NCBI GenBank assembly: GCA_947072665.1
Contig: CAMTIW010000003.1
Coordinates: 1 to 52,985 of the forward strand
DNA: 52,985 nt
Direction: 5' to 3'
DNA from: an uncultured Fusobacteriaceae bacterium
GTDB taxonomy: Bacteria > Fusobacteriota > Fusobacteriia > Fusobacteriales > Fusobacteriaceae
Position 1 is the first letter of the stretch. Each line of letters starts with the position of its first letter. The notes under the pieces are model-generated. The model was given only the letters and a program-made list of their open reading frames with translations, searched no databases and had not been told where the DNA came from. Below, one piece after another: positions 7,482 through 16,430 of the stretch. The position numbers were made by a program, and so were the translations under genes.

Positions 7482-7769
7482 ATGTTAAGAATACTATTAT
7501 ATGTGGGTATAATTTTAATTGGTGCATATCTTTCTAAAAAAGGAGTTATTCCAAAAAGGATAGATAAAAGTGTAGGAAAATTACAGACTTTATCATTGTT
7601 TTTTTTGTTAGGTACTATGGGTTATAAAATAGGAACGGATGATGAGATTATATCAAATCTCCATAGAATAGGGATTGAAAGTTTTATAATTGCATTTTTT
7701 AGTATTGTAGGCAGTGTGGTATGTACTAAAGTAATATTTAAAATTATTGCTAAAAAAGAGGTGAGATAG
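7482..7769 (+). CDS. LysO-type exporter, N-terminal half-protein
   Basis: A 95-residue membrane protein with three hydrophobic segments and the DUF340/LysO pattern LGTMGYKIGTDDEIISNLHRIG. In Escherichia coli lysine exporter LysO (YbjE) is one chain of about 299 residues; here the first third is a separate gene, directly followed by the rest. A GTG at 7473 is possible, but the ATG at 7482 has the better-placed GGGGAG region. The two genes abut at TAG-ATG, so they are translated together and likely assemble into one exporter. Lysine as substrate follows from the family only. Confidence 0.8.
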   Translation: MLRILLYVGIILIGAYLSKKGVIPKRIDKSVGKLQTLSLFFLLGTMGYKIGTDDEIISNLHRIGIESFIIAFFSIVGSVVCTKVIFKIIAKKEVR

Positions 7770-8375
7770 ATGCTTGGAATTTCTCTTTCGGTTATAACTG
7801 GTGTTATCTTAGGTCTTCTTCACAAAAGTGATTTTATTCTTAAAAATATAGATTCTTTTATAGATTTAGGACTATGTTTACTTTTATTTTTTGTAGGAAT
7901 TGATATAGGGAAAAATAGTACTATATTTTCAAGCTTGAAAAAGTATGGAAAAAGAATATGGTTTCTACCTCTTTCAGTTGTAATTGGTACTCTTTTAGGT
8001 GGTGGAATATCTTCATTACTTACAACTTTGAATTGGGGTGAATCAGTTACAGTTGGAGCAGGACTGGGATGGTACTCTCTTTCTGCTATTGAGATATCTA
8101 AAGTTAGTCCTTCTCTTGGTAGTGTGGCATTTTTAACCAATGTATTTAGAGAATTAATGGCCATATTTTTAATTCCATTTATAGCGAAAAGAATAGGGTA
8201 TTTTGAAGCTGTATCTTCAGCAGGAGCACCAGCAATGGATACAGTACTCCCAATAATAAATAAATATACAAGCCCTGATACAGCTGTAATTTCTTTTTTT
8301 ACTGGAGTAATATTATCTGGATTAGTTCCAATTTTAGTGCCTTTATTTATTTCATTGTATAATATTGGTGGGTAA
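7770..8375 (+). CDS. LysO-type exporter, C-terminal half-protein
   Basis: A 201-residue protein with about six membrane segments, corresponding to the C-terminal two-thirds of LysO. Characteristic stretches are LLLFFVGIDIGKN, GAGLGWYSLSAIEISK and SSAGAPAMDTVLPII. The ATG directly follows the stop of the upstream half, with GAGGTGAG as ribosome binding site. The combined length of the two halves is about 296 residues, the same as the single-chain protein, so this is a clean gene split and not decay. The transcript ends at the hairpin 8374-8425. Confidence 0.85.
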   Translation: MLGISLSVITGVILGLLHKSDFILKNIDSFIDLGLCLLLFFVGIDIGKNSTIFSSLKKYGKRIWFLPLSVVIGTLLGGGISSLLTTLNWGESVTVGAGLGWYSLSAIEISKVSPSLGSVAFLTNVFRELMAIFLIPFIAKRIGYFEAVSSAGAPAMDTVLPIINKYTSPDTAVISFFTGVILSGLVPILVPLFISLYNIGG

Positions 8376-8425
8376 AAAAAAGACTCTACGTAACCTTTGA
8401 AAATAGGTAGTAGAGTCTTTTTTTT
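8374..8425. terminator. Bidirectional terminator between lysO pair and mgtE
   Basis: AAAGACTCTAC (ending 8389) pairs with GTAGAGTCTTT (from 8410), with A- and T-runs outside and a small inner ACCT/AGGT stem. It serves the converging exporter and mgtE transcripts; the mgtE stop codon overlaps its edge. Confidence 0.92.
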
Positions 8426-9755
8426 ATAGATGCAGAATTAGTTTAGCTAGGTAAAAATAAATGAAAAGAGCTAAGGCGTCCACAACAGTGGTAACAAGAG
8501 GTCCTGCCATAATAGCTGGGTCTAAATTTAGTTTCTTAGCTCCTAAAGGGAGAAGACCTCCAACTAATTTAGCTGCTATAATTGTAAAAAATAAAGTTAT
8601 TGAAACTACAAGAGAAACATGAATACTAGCTTTTATAAGGTAAACCATTCTTAAAAAATTAAGAGAACCTAATCCAATTCCTACAATTAAACTTACTCGG
8701 AATTCTTTCCAAACAACTAATAAGTAATCTTTTATTTCTATTTCTCCAAGAGCCATTCCTCTTATAATGAGAGTTGAAGATTGAGAACCAGCATTTCCAC
8801 CAGTATCCATAAGCATAGGAATGGAAGCTGCGAGAATAACCATAGACTGTAAAACATCTTCATATTTACTTATAATACTCCCTGTAAAAGTAGCTGAAAC
8901 CATTAAGACTAATAACCAAAGTAATCTGTTTTTGGCTAGGGAAAAAACACTACTGTCCAAATATTCTTCTTTAGATGGTGTCATAGCAGCCATTTTTTGA
9001 AAATCTTCAGTATTTTCTTCTTCAATAGCATCTATAACATCATCTATAGTAATAATTCCTAAAAGTTTATTTTCATTATCTACAACTGGTAGAACTAAAA
9101 AATCATATTTTTTGAATAATTCAATACTTATTTCACGATCAGCCAAAGTATTTACTGAAATAGCATCATCCATGATATTAATAATTTGATCGCTATCTTT
9201 AGAAAATAATAATGATTTTAAAGTAACTATTCCAATAAGTTCTTTTTTTTCATTTATTACATAGGAAGTTTCTACAGTTTCACTATGGGAACCATGAGTT
9301 CTTATATAGCTTAAGGTTTCTTTAACACTCCATTCCTTTTTTACAGCTAAATATTCAGTAGTCATAAGACTTCCCGCTGAATCTTTAGGATAAGAAAGGA
9401 ACTGATTTATTAAAATTCTATTTTTATTAGTAGAATTTTTAAGGACTCTTTTTACTATGGTAGAAGGCATTTCTTCGATAAAATCAATCATGTCATCAAA
9501 AAATAGTTCATCTAGAATTTCTTGTAAATTTTTATCAGAAATAGCATCTACAATTTGAATTTGTTCATCAGATGAAAGGTAAGAAAAAACTTCTGCAGCA
9601 AATTCTTTTTTAAGCATTCTAAATAGTATTAAAATATTAGTTTTGTTATTTTCTAGAATTTCAGCCACATCAACTGGTGTCATTTCATGAAGTAATGTTT
9701 TTAATTGAATATAGTTTTTATTTTCTAAAAGTTTTTTTATTTCTAAAGTTATCAT
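8424..9755 (-). CDS. mgtE: Mg2+ channel/transporter MgtE
   Basis: Mg2+ influx channel, 443 residues, in the usual order: N-terminal helical superhelix domain (about 5-125), paired CBS domains (about 130-250, with LLGIITIDDVIDAIEEE at the end), then five membrane helices (about 275-443). The signature SIPMLMDTGGNAGSQSSTLIIRGMALGE of the pore helix is present, as is LDPAIMAGPLVTTVVDALAL with the Mg2+-selectivity aspartate. The family closes when its cytosolic domains bind Mg2+. The start has GGAGG seven bases upstream. The leader carries a small peptide gene (9772-9855) and competing hairpins, pointing to translational control by Mg2+; no M-box riboswitch is recognisable. Confidence 0.96.
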   Translation of the reverse strand: MITLEIKKLLENKNYIQLKTLLHEMTPVDVAEILENNKTNILILFRMLKKEFAAEVFSYLSSDEQIQIVDAISDKNLQEILDELFFDDMIDFIEEMPSTIVKRVLKNSTNKNRILINQFLSYPKDSAGSLMTTEYLAVKKEWSVKETLSYIRTHGSHSETVETSYVINEKKELIGIVTLKSLLFSKDSDQIINIMDDAISVNTLADREISIELFKKYDFLVLPVVDNENKLLGIITIDDVIDAIEEENTEDFQKMAAMTPSKEEYLDSSVFSLAKNRLLWLLVLMVSATFTGSIISKYEDVLQSMVILAASIPMLMDTGGNAGSQSSTLIIRGMALGEIEIKDYLLVVWKEFRVSLIVGIGLGSLNFLRMVYLIKASIHVSLVVSITLFFTIIAAKLVGGLLPLGAKKLNLDPAIMAGPLVTTVVDALALFIYFYLAKLILHL

Positions 9756-9762
9756 ATAGTTA

Positions 9763-9804
9763 CCTCCGAGTTTAAATTGGGAGGTTCCTAATTACCCCCT
9801 CCCA
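9763..9804 (-). promoter_or_regulatory. Competing hairpins over the mgtE ribosome binding site
   Basis: On the minus strand TGGGAGG (9804-9798) can pair with CCTCCCA (9784-9778) inside the leader reading frame. The same CCTCC can instead pair with the mgtE Shine-Dalgarno GGAGG (9767-9763) across a 12-nt loop. The two pairings exclude each other, so ribosome position on the leader peptide could decide whether the Shine-Dalgarno is free. The pairings are visible in the sequence; the switch is inferred. Confidence 0.5.
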
Positions 9805-9855
9805 TAAAAAAATATTATTAATTAAAAATATAAATTGTTTGGGATCGGGCCCCAT
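9772..9855 (-). CDS. MgtL-like leader peptide upstream of mgtE
   Basis: A 27-codon frame with GGAG nine bases before its ATG, ending 16 nt before the mgtE start. It begins MGPDPKQFIFLINN and ends WEGVIRNLPI. The first five residues match the MEPDP start of MgtL, the leader peptide of enterobacterial mgtA, whose Asp/Pro-rich nascent chain destabilises the ribosome at low Mg2+ and makes translation abort. The rest differs from MgtL. The codons for W-E-G supply one strand of the hairpin at 9798-9804. The peptide itself probably has no function beyond its translation. The similarity is short, but it occurs exactly upstream of a Mg2+ transporter gene. Confidence 0.6.
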   Translation of the reverse strand: MGPDPKQFIFLINNIFLWEGVIRNLPI

Positions 9856-9899
9856 GTGTCTCAACTCCTTTTATTATTTATTTTATTAATATTGAATAT

Positions 9900-9928
9900 A
9901 TTATATTATTATTTTAAGAAAAAATCAA
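9900..9928 (-). promoter_or_regulatory. Promoter of the leader peptide-mgtE transcript
   Basis: On the minus strand TTGATT (9928-9923), a 17-nt spacer, then TATAAT (9905-9900). Transcription would begin near 9893, giving a leader of about 38 nt before the small peptide gene and about 140 nt before mgtE. Confidence 0.6.
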
Positions 9929-9937
9929 ATAAGTATT

Positions 9938-10855
9938 TTATAGGGAGATATATTTTTTCTTGAATTTTTTTAATAAGGATTTGATATCTAACTTTGTTAT
10001 ATAAATACCTATTAAAACCATAGCTATACCTAAAAATTTATAGACGTTAAAGTTTTCATTGAGTAAAAAAATCCCAATTACTGCTGTGGTAGGGACTTCT
10101 ACCATAGAGATAATACTTGCTTTAGAAGCAGAAGTATAGCTAAGAGCTTTAACAAATAAAAGATAAGCTATAAAAGTAGGAAATAATCCAAATCCTGCTG
10201 CTAATAAGAAAGCACGAGGTGAAAAAACTTTAGTAATGATAGCACTAGTATTAAGAAATGGTATTAAAAAAATAGAAGCTACTAAAAAACTATAAATAGT
10301 TATAAGTAAAGGATTCTTACTTTTTTCAACTCGTTTACCCAATACAGGATAAAAACCATAAAGAAAACCAGCTATAGCACCACAGAGAACACCAATAAAA
10401 TCAAACTTTATATTTGAAATATGTCCTTCTGTAATGACTAAAATTGCTCCTAAAATAGCAAAACTAAGAGCTACATATTTTTCTAAAGTCATTTTCTCTT
10501 TGAGTATAAAAGCCGAAAGAAAAACAGTGAAAATTGGACCTGAACAAAGGAGCATAGTAGCTGTTATTGTCCCCACACGGATAATTGAAATAAAGAGAAA
10601 TATATTCATAAAACCTTGTGTTACTATTCCAATAAGAAAAACATCTTTTATCAATTTTTGTGGAATAATGAAGGTCGAGAGTTTTTTTTGAGTAAAACCA
10701 ATATATAAGAGGCCAAAAATACCAGCAAATAATAGTCTTAAAAAAGCAATCTCATTTCCATTGAATCCAACTTGATTAAGCTTAGTTCCAAAAATTCCGA
10801 TTGATCCCCAAATAAGACCAGCTAATAGAGCAAATAAATAACCTTTAAATTCCAT
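9938..10855 (-). CDS. EamA-family drug/metabolite transporter
   Basis: A 305-residue inner-membrane permease with ten predicted helices in two homologous EamA halves. The first half shows GLIWGSIGIFGTKLNQVGFNG and FLRLLFAG, the second SIISMVEVPTTAVIGIFLLNE. Members export amino acids or other small metabolites; the substrate cannot be read from sequence. A frame extends 11 codons further upstream, but the ATG at 10855 follows GGAGAG with six-base spacing and starts at the usual family N-terminus. A single-gene unit lying upstream of the mgtE promoter. Confidence 0.88.
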   Translation of the reverse strand: MEFKGYLFALLAGLIWGSIGIFGTKLNQVGFNGNEIAFLRLLFAGIFGLLYIGFTQKKLSTFIIPQKLIKDVFLIGIVTQGFMNIFLFISIIRVGTITATMLLCSGPIFTVFLSAFILKEKMTLEKYVALSFAILGAILVITEGHISNIKFDFIGVLCGAIAGFLYGFYPVLGKRVEKSKNPLLITIYSFLVASIFLIPFLNTSAIITKVFSPRAFLLAAGFGLFPTFIAYLLFVKALSYTSASKASIISMVEVPTTAVIGIFLLNENFNVYKFLGIAMVLIGIYITKLDIKSLLKKFKKKYISL

Positions 10856-10945
10856 AACACACTCTCCATAAATAAAATTAAAATTCAAAATAAATGAACC
10901 TTCTCAAAGTGTATTATAGCATAATAAAACATATAAAAATATTTT

Positions 10946-11404
10946 TTATTTTGTATTTTTGGTGAAATCATTTGTACCGTATAGAGTTCCATTTTTATTA
11001 TAAAATTTCCATTTTCCTGAAGGTTTTCCGTTATTAAATTCCCCTACAATATATGGCTTTTGATTGTCGTGATAGATTATATATTTTCCGTGATCTTTGC
11101 CGTTGAGATAATATTGTTCAATAATTTTTATTCTGTTTTTTTTATAAAGAATATATTTTCCATTTAAAAGTCCATTTTCCCAATTCTCTATGGATTTTAA
11201 GTCTCCATTCTCATAAAAAGAAATCCATTTACCCGTGGCTTTTCCATCTTTGTAAAACGAGCGGTCTCTATCAAAGGAAACCATTCCAGTAAAAAGTTTA
11301 TCTTTAGTTTTAAAAACATAATTTATATCTTCATTAGCAAAAGAAATAGTTGTTGCAGAAATAAAAAAAATAGAAAATAAATATTTACGAATTATTTTAA
11401 TCAT
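10946..11404 (-). CDS. Exported MORN-repeat (YwqK-type) protein
   Basis: A 152-residue protein with a Sec signal peptide (KIIRKYLFSIFFISATTISFA, cleavage around residue 23). After it come about five MORN_2-type repeats of the pattern G-K-W-x-x-Y-x-x-N-G, for example GKWISFYENGDLKS, GKYILYKKN, GKYIIYHDN and GKWKFYNKNGTLYG. Databases often label such proteins 'YwqK family antitoxin', but no toxin is nearby and the signal peptide argues for a periplasmic or surface location. Function unknown. GGAG precedes the ATG. Confidence 0.8.
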   Translation of the reverse strand: MIKIIRKYLFSIFFISATTISFANEDINYVFKTKDKLFTGMVSFDRDRSFYKDGKATGKWISFYENGDLKSIENWENGLLNGKYILYKKNRIKIIEQYYLNGKDHGKYIIYHDNQKPYIVGEFNNGKPSGKWKFYNKNGTLYGTNDFTKNTK

Positions 11405-11433
11405 AAAAACTCCTTTTTAAGAAAAAATTAAAG

Positions 11434-11461
11434 AAAAAAAGAGTATCAGAATGATACTCTT
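11434..11461 (-). terminator. Intrinsic terminator after rpsT
   Basis: GAGTATCA and TGATACTC form an 8-bp stem with a 3-nt loop; on the minus strand a run of seven T follows. It lies directly after the rpsT stop. Confidence 0.9.
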
Positions 11462-11482
11462 CTATATCCTAAGTAAGACAAA

Positions 11483-11743
11483 TTAAAGTGCGTTAACTTT
11501 AGCAGCTAGTCTAGCTTTTTTTCTTGAAGCTGTATTAGCTTTTAATACACCTTTAGAAACTGCTTTATCTAACTCTTTGTAAGCAACAGATAAAGCTGCT
11601 TTAGCTGTTTCAATCTCTTTGTTCTCAACTGTAACTAAAACTTTTTTAGTCATAGTTTTAACTCTTGATTTAACTGCTTGATTTCTCTCTCTGTTTCTTT
11701 CTGCCGTTAATATTCTTTTCTTTGCTGATACTGAATGTGCCAT
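11483..11743 (-). CDS. rpsT: 30S ribosomal protein S20
   Basis: An 86-residue basic protein with the S20 signature: MAHSVSAKKRILTAERNRERN at the start, the SRVKTMTKKV helix, and the closing KGVLKANTASRKKARLAAKVNAL. It binds 16S rRNA in the small subunit. A single gene with its own promoter (11784-11812), GGAGG ten bases before the ATG, and its own terminator. Family-typical length; no anomaly. Confidence 0.98.
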   Translation of the reverse strand: MAHSVSAKKRILTAERNRERNQAVKSRVKTMTKKVLVTVENKEIETAKAALSVAYKELDKAVSKGVLKANTASRKKARLAAKVNAL

Positions 11744-11783
11744 TCTAAAAAACCTCCATAAAATTTAAATTTACATAATAAGC

Positions 11784-11812
11784 ATAATAACATAATAGAC
11801 ACAAAATGTCAA
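11784..11812 (-). promoter_or_regulatory. rpsT promoter
   Basis: On the minus strand TTGACA (11812-11807), 17-nt spacer, TATTAT (11789-11784), about 40 bp before the gene. Confidence 0.7.
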
Positions 11813-11959
11813 TATGATCGTTCAATGAGAAGTATTATAGAAACACTTTTTAATATTTAACAATGGACCGTTTATATTATATCATAAAAGAATGAGAAAT
11901 CAAAATAAAATATCAAGAATATAATTTTTTAAAATTGCTTATTTTTATTAATGTTTATA

Positions 11960-13390
<1,431 letters not shown>

Positions 13391-13396
13391 TTATTA

Positions 13397-13510
13397 AAGT
13401 TTAAACTTACTTATGATAAACTATACCACCTAATTAATAGATATATCAATACTGTTGATGTAAAAGTGTCTATTAACAGTCTATAATGGAATGTAAATAT
13501 TGTATTGATA
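13397..13510. promoter_or_regulatory. tpl promoter with inverted repeats in the tpl-mocR gap
   Basis: On the minus strand TTGATA (13449-13444), 18 nt, TATAGT (13425-13420) make the tpl promoter. TATCAATAC (13444-13452), which contains the -35 box, is repeated in inverse as GTATTGATA (13502-13510). A perfect palindrome AAGTTTAAACTT (13397-13408) lies in the 5' leader. These are candidate operators for the divergent regulator. Confidence 0.5.
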
Positions 13511-13580
13511 GTTTTTTAGAACATTTTTAAATGACAAATATTTTTATTTATGTGAAAATGAAATATAAATTTAAAATAAC

Positions 13581-13609
13581 TTGTAAATATATATTGTATT
13601 ATTTATAAT
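13581..13609 (+). promoter_or_regulatory. Promoter of the MocR-type regulator gene
   Basis: TTGTAA (13581-13586), 17-nt spacer and TATAAT (13604-13609), about 90 bp before the start codon. The rest of the 334-bp divergent gap shows nothing else I can name. Confidence 0.5.
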
Positions 13610-13697
13610 ATATATGGAGTTTTTGATTTGCATACTATTTAAGTAGTGGAAGGCTATATATTATTTGAGTCCTAAAATATTAAAGGAGTGATATATA

Positions 13698-15086
13698 ATG
13701 ATAGAAAAAATTCAAAAGAATAAAATTTTATATTTAAAATTATATGAAATACTTAAATTAGAGATAATAAAAAAAATGATAAATTCAAAATATTACTCCA
13801 TAAGACAGGTAGTAATAAAATATGATACAAATATAAATACAGCTTTAAAAGTCTTTAAAATGTTGGAAAATGATGGATATATATATTTGAAAAAAGGTGT
13901 AGGTTATTTTATAAAAGAGAAATCAAATTTTTACGTAGAAAAAGAAATTCTTCCCATAATGGAAAGTTTTCATTTTAGAGACAATGATATTGAAAAAATA
14001 AATTTTTCCAATGGAAGTCCTTCAAGTGAATATTTTCCTTTTGAAATATACAAAAAATTAATTGAGAGGGCTTTGAAAAATTACGGAGCATCACTTTTAG
14101 GTTATCAAGATATACAAGGATTATACAGTCTTAGAAAAACTTTAGCTGATAATCTTGAAAAAAAAGGTTTGTTTGTTAAGAAAGAGGATATAATGATAAC
14201 AGCAGGGACCCAACAATCATTAAGTATTATTTTAAATACATTTAGAGATTCGTCACCTAAAACAATTGCTATTTCTAATCCTACGTATCCCAATGCATTA
14301 AATCTTTTTAAAAATATGTTAAAAATAAAAACTTTTGACTTAAAAAAAGATGGCTGGGATCTGATAAAATTTGAAGAAGAATTAAGAAAAGAAAGAATTC
14401 ATTTTGTCTATATTATGACTAATTTTCAGAATCCAACTGGAATAAGCTGGTCTTTAGAAAAGAAAAAAAAGCTTTTAATACTTGGACATAAATATAATTT
14501 TTATATCATAGAAGATGATTGTTTTTCAGAATTTTACTATACCAAAAAAGTAGAACCAATTAAAGCATTGGATCAACTAGGGAAAGAAAAAGTTATATAC
14601 ATAAAGACATATTCTAAAATACTCGCCCCAGGAATTGGTATTGCCGCCATAATTATGCCACCAACTATAATGAAAAAAGCTATTTTAGTTAAATATACAT
14701 TGGACCATGGACCTTCTGGTCTTAATCAAAAAGTGTTAGAATATTTCATATGTGACAAATATTTTGATAAACATTTAAAAAAATTGAATAAAATTTTTAA
14801 AGCTAAATATCATAAAATATTTGAACTATTATCTACTATTCAGCATATTTCTATTGTGAATAAACCTAAAGGTGGATTTTTTATTTGGTTGCAGTTAGAT
14901 GAGGGTATAGACGAAGAAATTTTTTATAAAAAATGTAAAAAAAATGGTGTTTCTCTTTTACCTGGAAATATTTTTTATAGTGATAGAAGGAATTCTGGGA
15001 AATTAAGATTAAGTTTTATTCATCCAACTTTAGAAAAGATTGAGGAAGCAGTAAAAATAATAGATAATATTTTAAAAAATTATTAA
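13698..15086 (+). CDS. MocR-family (GntR HTH + aminotransferase) regulator
   Basis: A 462-residue fusion of an N-terminal winged HTH (about 10-75, ending DGYIYLKKGVGYFI) and a class I aminotransferase-like domain (about 95-460). PLP-site residues are intact: ITAGTQQSL, NFQNPTG, IEDDCFSEFYY with Asp273/274, and TYSKILAPG with the lysine at 307. In MocR regulators the aminotransferase domain senses an amino compound or PLP and the HTH controls neighbouring genes. Divergence from tyrosine phenol-lyase suggests it controls that PLP enzyme, possibly in response to tyrosine or PLP; this is inference. A true aminotransferase with an accessory HTH is the alternative. AAAGGAGTG precedes the ATG. Confidence 0.88.
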   Translation: MIEKIQKNKILYLKLYEILKLEIIKKMINSKYYSIRQVVIKYDTNINTALKVFKMLENDGYIYLKKGVGYFIKEKSNFYVEKEILPIMESFHFRDNDIEKINFSNGSPSSEYFPFEIYKKLIERALKNYGASLLGYQDIQGLYSLRKTLADNLEKKGLFVKKEDIMITAGTQQSLSIILNTFRDSSPKTIAISNPTYPNALNLFKNMLKIKTFDLKKDGWDLIKFEEELRKERIHFVYIMTNFQNPTGISWSLEKKKKLLILGHKYNFYIIEDDCFSEFYYTKKVEPIKALDQLGKEKVIYIKTYSKILAPGIGIAAIIMPPTIMKKAILVKYTLDHGPSGLNQKVLEYFICDKYFDKHLKKLNKIFKAKYHKIFELLSTIQHISIVNKPKGGFFIWLQLDEGIDEEIFYKKCKKNGVSLLPGNIFYSDRRNSGKLRLSFIHPTLEKIEEAVKIIDNILKNY

Positions 15087-15138
15087 CCATAAAATAAGAT
15101 AATATATCGATAAAAGTCATATAATATATAAAATAAAA

Positions 15139-15167
15139 TTGACTAATATCAGTTTATAGTTTAAAAT
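15139..15167 (+). promoter_or_regulatory. Promoter of the cobalamin operon
   Basis: TTGACT (15139-15144), 17-nt spacer, TAAAAT (15162-15167). Predicted transcription starts within a few bases of the first riboswitch helix, so the aptamer forms the very 5' end of the transcript. Confidence 0.65.
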
Positions 15168-15170
15168 TAA

Positions 15171-15332
15171 ACATATGGTTCAAGATTAGTTGATTAAAAG
15201 AGAAATGGGTGAAATTCCCATGCGGTCCCGCCACTGTAAAGATGATGAAACTAGAATATACCACTGATAATGTTGTGTTATTGGGAAGGTCTAGAAGTAA
15301 AAAGAATCTAAGCCAGGAGAACTACCATATGT
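15171..15332 (+). ncRNA. Cobalamin riboswitch aptamer
   Basis: Conserved adenosylcobalamin aptamer elements appear in order: GGGTGAAATTCCCATGCGGT, then CCCGCCACTGTAAA, and the B12 box AGCCAGGAGAACTACC. The closing helix is ACATATGG (15171-15178) with CCATATGT (15325-15332). High cobalamin should switch off the downstream cobalt transport and B12 synthesis operon. Confidence 0.95.
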
Positions 15333-15418
15333 GTTTTATTATTCTGCGTGGACGGAAGGTATAAAAGAATATAATTCTCATAGTATTAAAATCTATAAGT
15401 TGTATTTTTTTTACTTTT

Positions 15419-15436
15419 CTCCTAAATTTTAAGGAG
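15419..15436 (+). promoter_or_regulatory. Shine-Dalgarno sequestering hairpin of cbiM
   Basis: CTCCT (15419-15423) is complementary to AGGAG (15432-15436), the cbiM ribosome binding site, across an 8-nt loop. This would be the expression platform of the riboswitch, acting on translation. No U-tract terminator lies between aptamer and cbiM. The 15333-15418 spacer holds no gene. Confidence 0.55.
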
Positions 15437-15442
15437 GAAGAA

Positions 15443-16153
15443 ATGAAGAAATCTTTTAGTTTACTTATTTTTTTATTCGTTTTATTTACTGTACCTACTT
15501 ATAGTATGCACATTGCTGAGGGTTATTTAACTTTCAACTGGAGTGTATTTTGGTGGGTTTTTTATTTACCATTTTTTTTCTATGGTTTAAAAAAATTAAA
15601 AGCGTCAGCAAAAACTTTGGAAAAGAAGCAAGTAATCGCTTTGGTAGGTGCTTTTATCTTTGTTGTTTCAGCAATTAAGCTTCCTTCTGTAACTGGAAGT
15701 TCATCTCATGCCACTGGAATTGCATTAGGAGCAATTTTATTAGGACCAGCTGAAATTTTTGTAATAGGTGCTATTGTTTTATTTTTCCAAGCTACTTTTT
15801 TAGCTCATGGTGGTTATACCACTCTAGGTGCCAATGCAATGTCCATGGCAGTAGTAGGTGCTATTGTAGCGTATTTTATTTATAAATTTTTTAAAAATAG
15901 AGGAAAAGAGAAGACAGGAGTATTTCTAGCTGCTTTTATAGGGAATTTAGCTACCTATAGCTGTACTGCTTTACAATTAGCTCTTTCTCACGGTGGAACA
16001 AATTTTGGTGAAAGTTTAATAAAATTTATGTCTCTATTTGCAGTTACTCAAATTCCACTTGGAATTGTAGAAGGTATAGTAAGTATAATACTAGTTTCAA
16101 TCTTACAAAAAGAGGAATTTATGAAAAGCCAAGAGGTGATGGAAAATGTCTAG
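15443..16153 (+). CDS. cbiM: Cobalt ECF transporter S component CbiM
   Basis: Substrate-specific membrane subunit of the cobalt importer, 236 residues. A cleavable signal (KKSFSLLIFLFVLFTVPTYS) is followed by MHIAEGYL; in CbiM/NikM the mature N-terminus Met-His-Ile places a histidine at the metal site. Further family motifs are SVTGSSSHATGIALGAILLGP and TTLGANAMSMAVVGA. First gene of the B12 operon; overlaps cbiN by 8 bp. Cobalt, not nickel, is inferred from the operon and riboswitch. Confidence 0.97.
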   Translation: MKKSFSLLIFLFVLFTVPTYSMHIAEGYLTFNWSVFWWVFYLPFFFYGLKKLKASAKTLEKKQVIALVGAFIFVVSAIKLPSVTGSSSHATGIALGAILLGPAEIFVIGAIVLFFQATFLAHGGYTTLGANAMSMAVVGAIVAYFIYKFFKNRGKEKTGVFLAAFIGNLATYSCTALQLALSHGGTNFGESLIKFMSLFAVTQIPLGIVEGIVSIILVSILQKEEFMKSQEVMENV

Positions 16154-16430
16154 AAAAAATATGTTTTGGTTAATTTTGGCAATTATACTTATAGTTTTTA
16201 TTCCATTAGTAGTAATAGGTGGAGATTTTGCAGGTTCTGATGCCCAAGCTGAAGATTTAATAATGGCAATAGATCCAACATATCAACCATGGTTTGAAAA
16301 TGTATTCCCACCTTTAGGAGGAGAAATGGAAACTTTCTTATTCTCACTTCAAGCTGCGATTGGTGCTGGGATTGTTGGTTATATAATTGGAAATATAAAA
16401 GGAAAAAGATATGCAAAAAATATTAAATAA
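16146..16430 (+). CDS. cbiN: Cobalt ECF transporter component CbiN
   Basis: A 94-residue protein with two membrane helices and an extracytoplasmic loop containing AQAEDLIMAIDPTYQPWFENVF, the conserved CbiN segment (DxxAE...I...PW). It interacts with CbiM and is needed for cobalt loading. Overlaps cbiM and cbiQ at its ends, so production of the four transport proteins is coupled. Confidence 0.95.
   Translation: MSRKNMFWLILAIILIVFIPLVVIGGDFAGSDAQAEDLIMAIDPTYQPWFENVFPPLGGEMETFLFSLQAAIGAGIVGYIIGNIKGKRYAKNIK

Noticed and set aside
7820-8164. Long minus-strand reading frame inside the LysO C-terminal gene
   Set aside because: Antisense to a strongly conserved membrane protein gene, no ribosome binding site, and a composition expected of a shadow frame.
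9756-9900. M-box (ykoK) Mg2+ riboswitch in the mgtE leader
   Set aside because: The leader is too short and lacks the conserved M-box core; the peptide-based arrangement explains the sequence better.
10946-11404. YwqK-family antitoxin of a toxin-antitoxin system
   Set aside because: It has a signal peptide and no partner toxin; MORN-type repeats alone do not support an antitoxin role.
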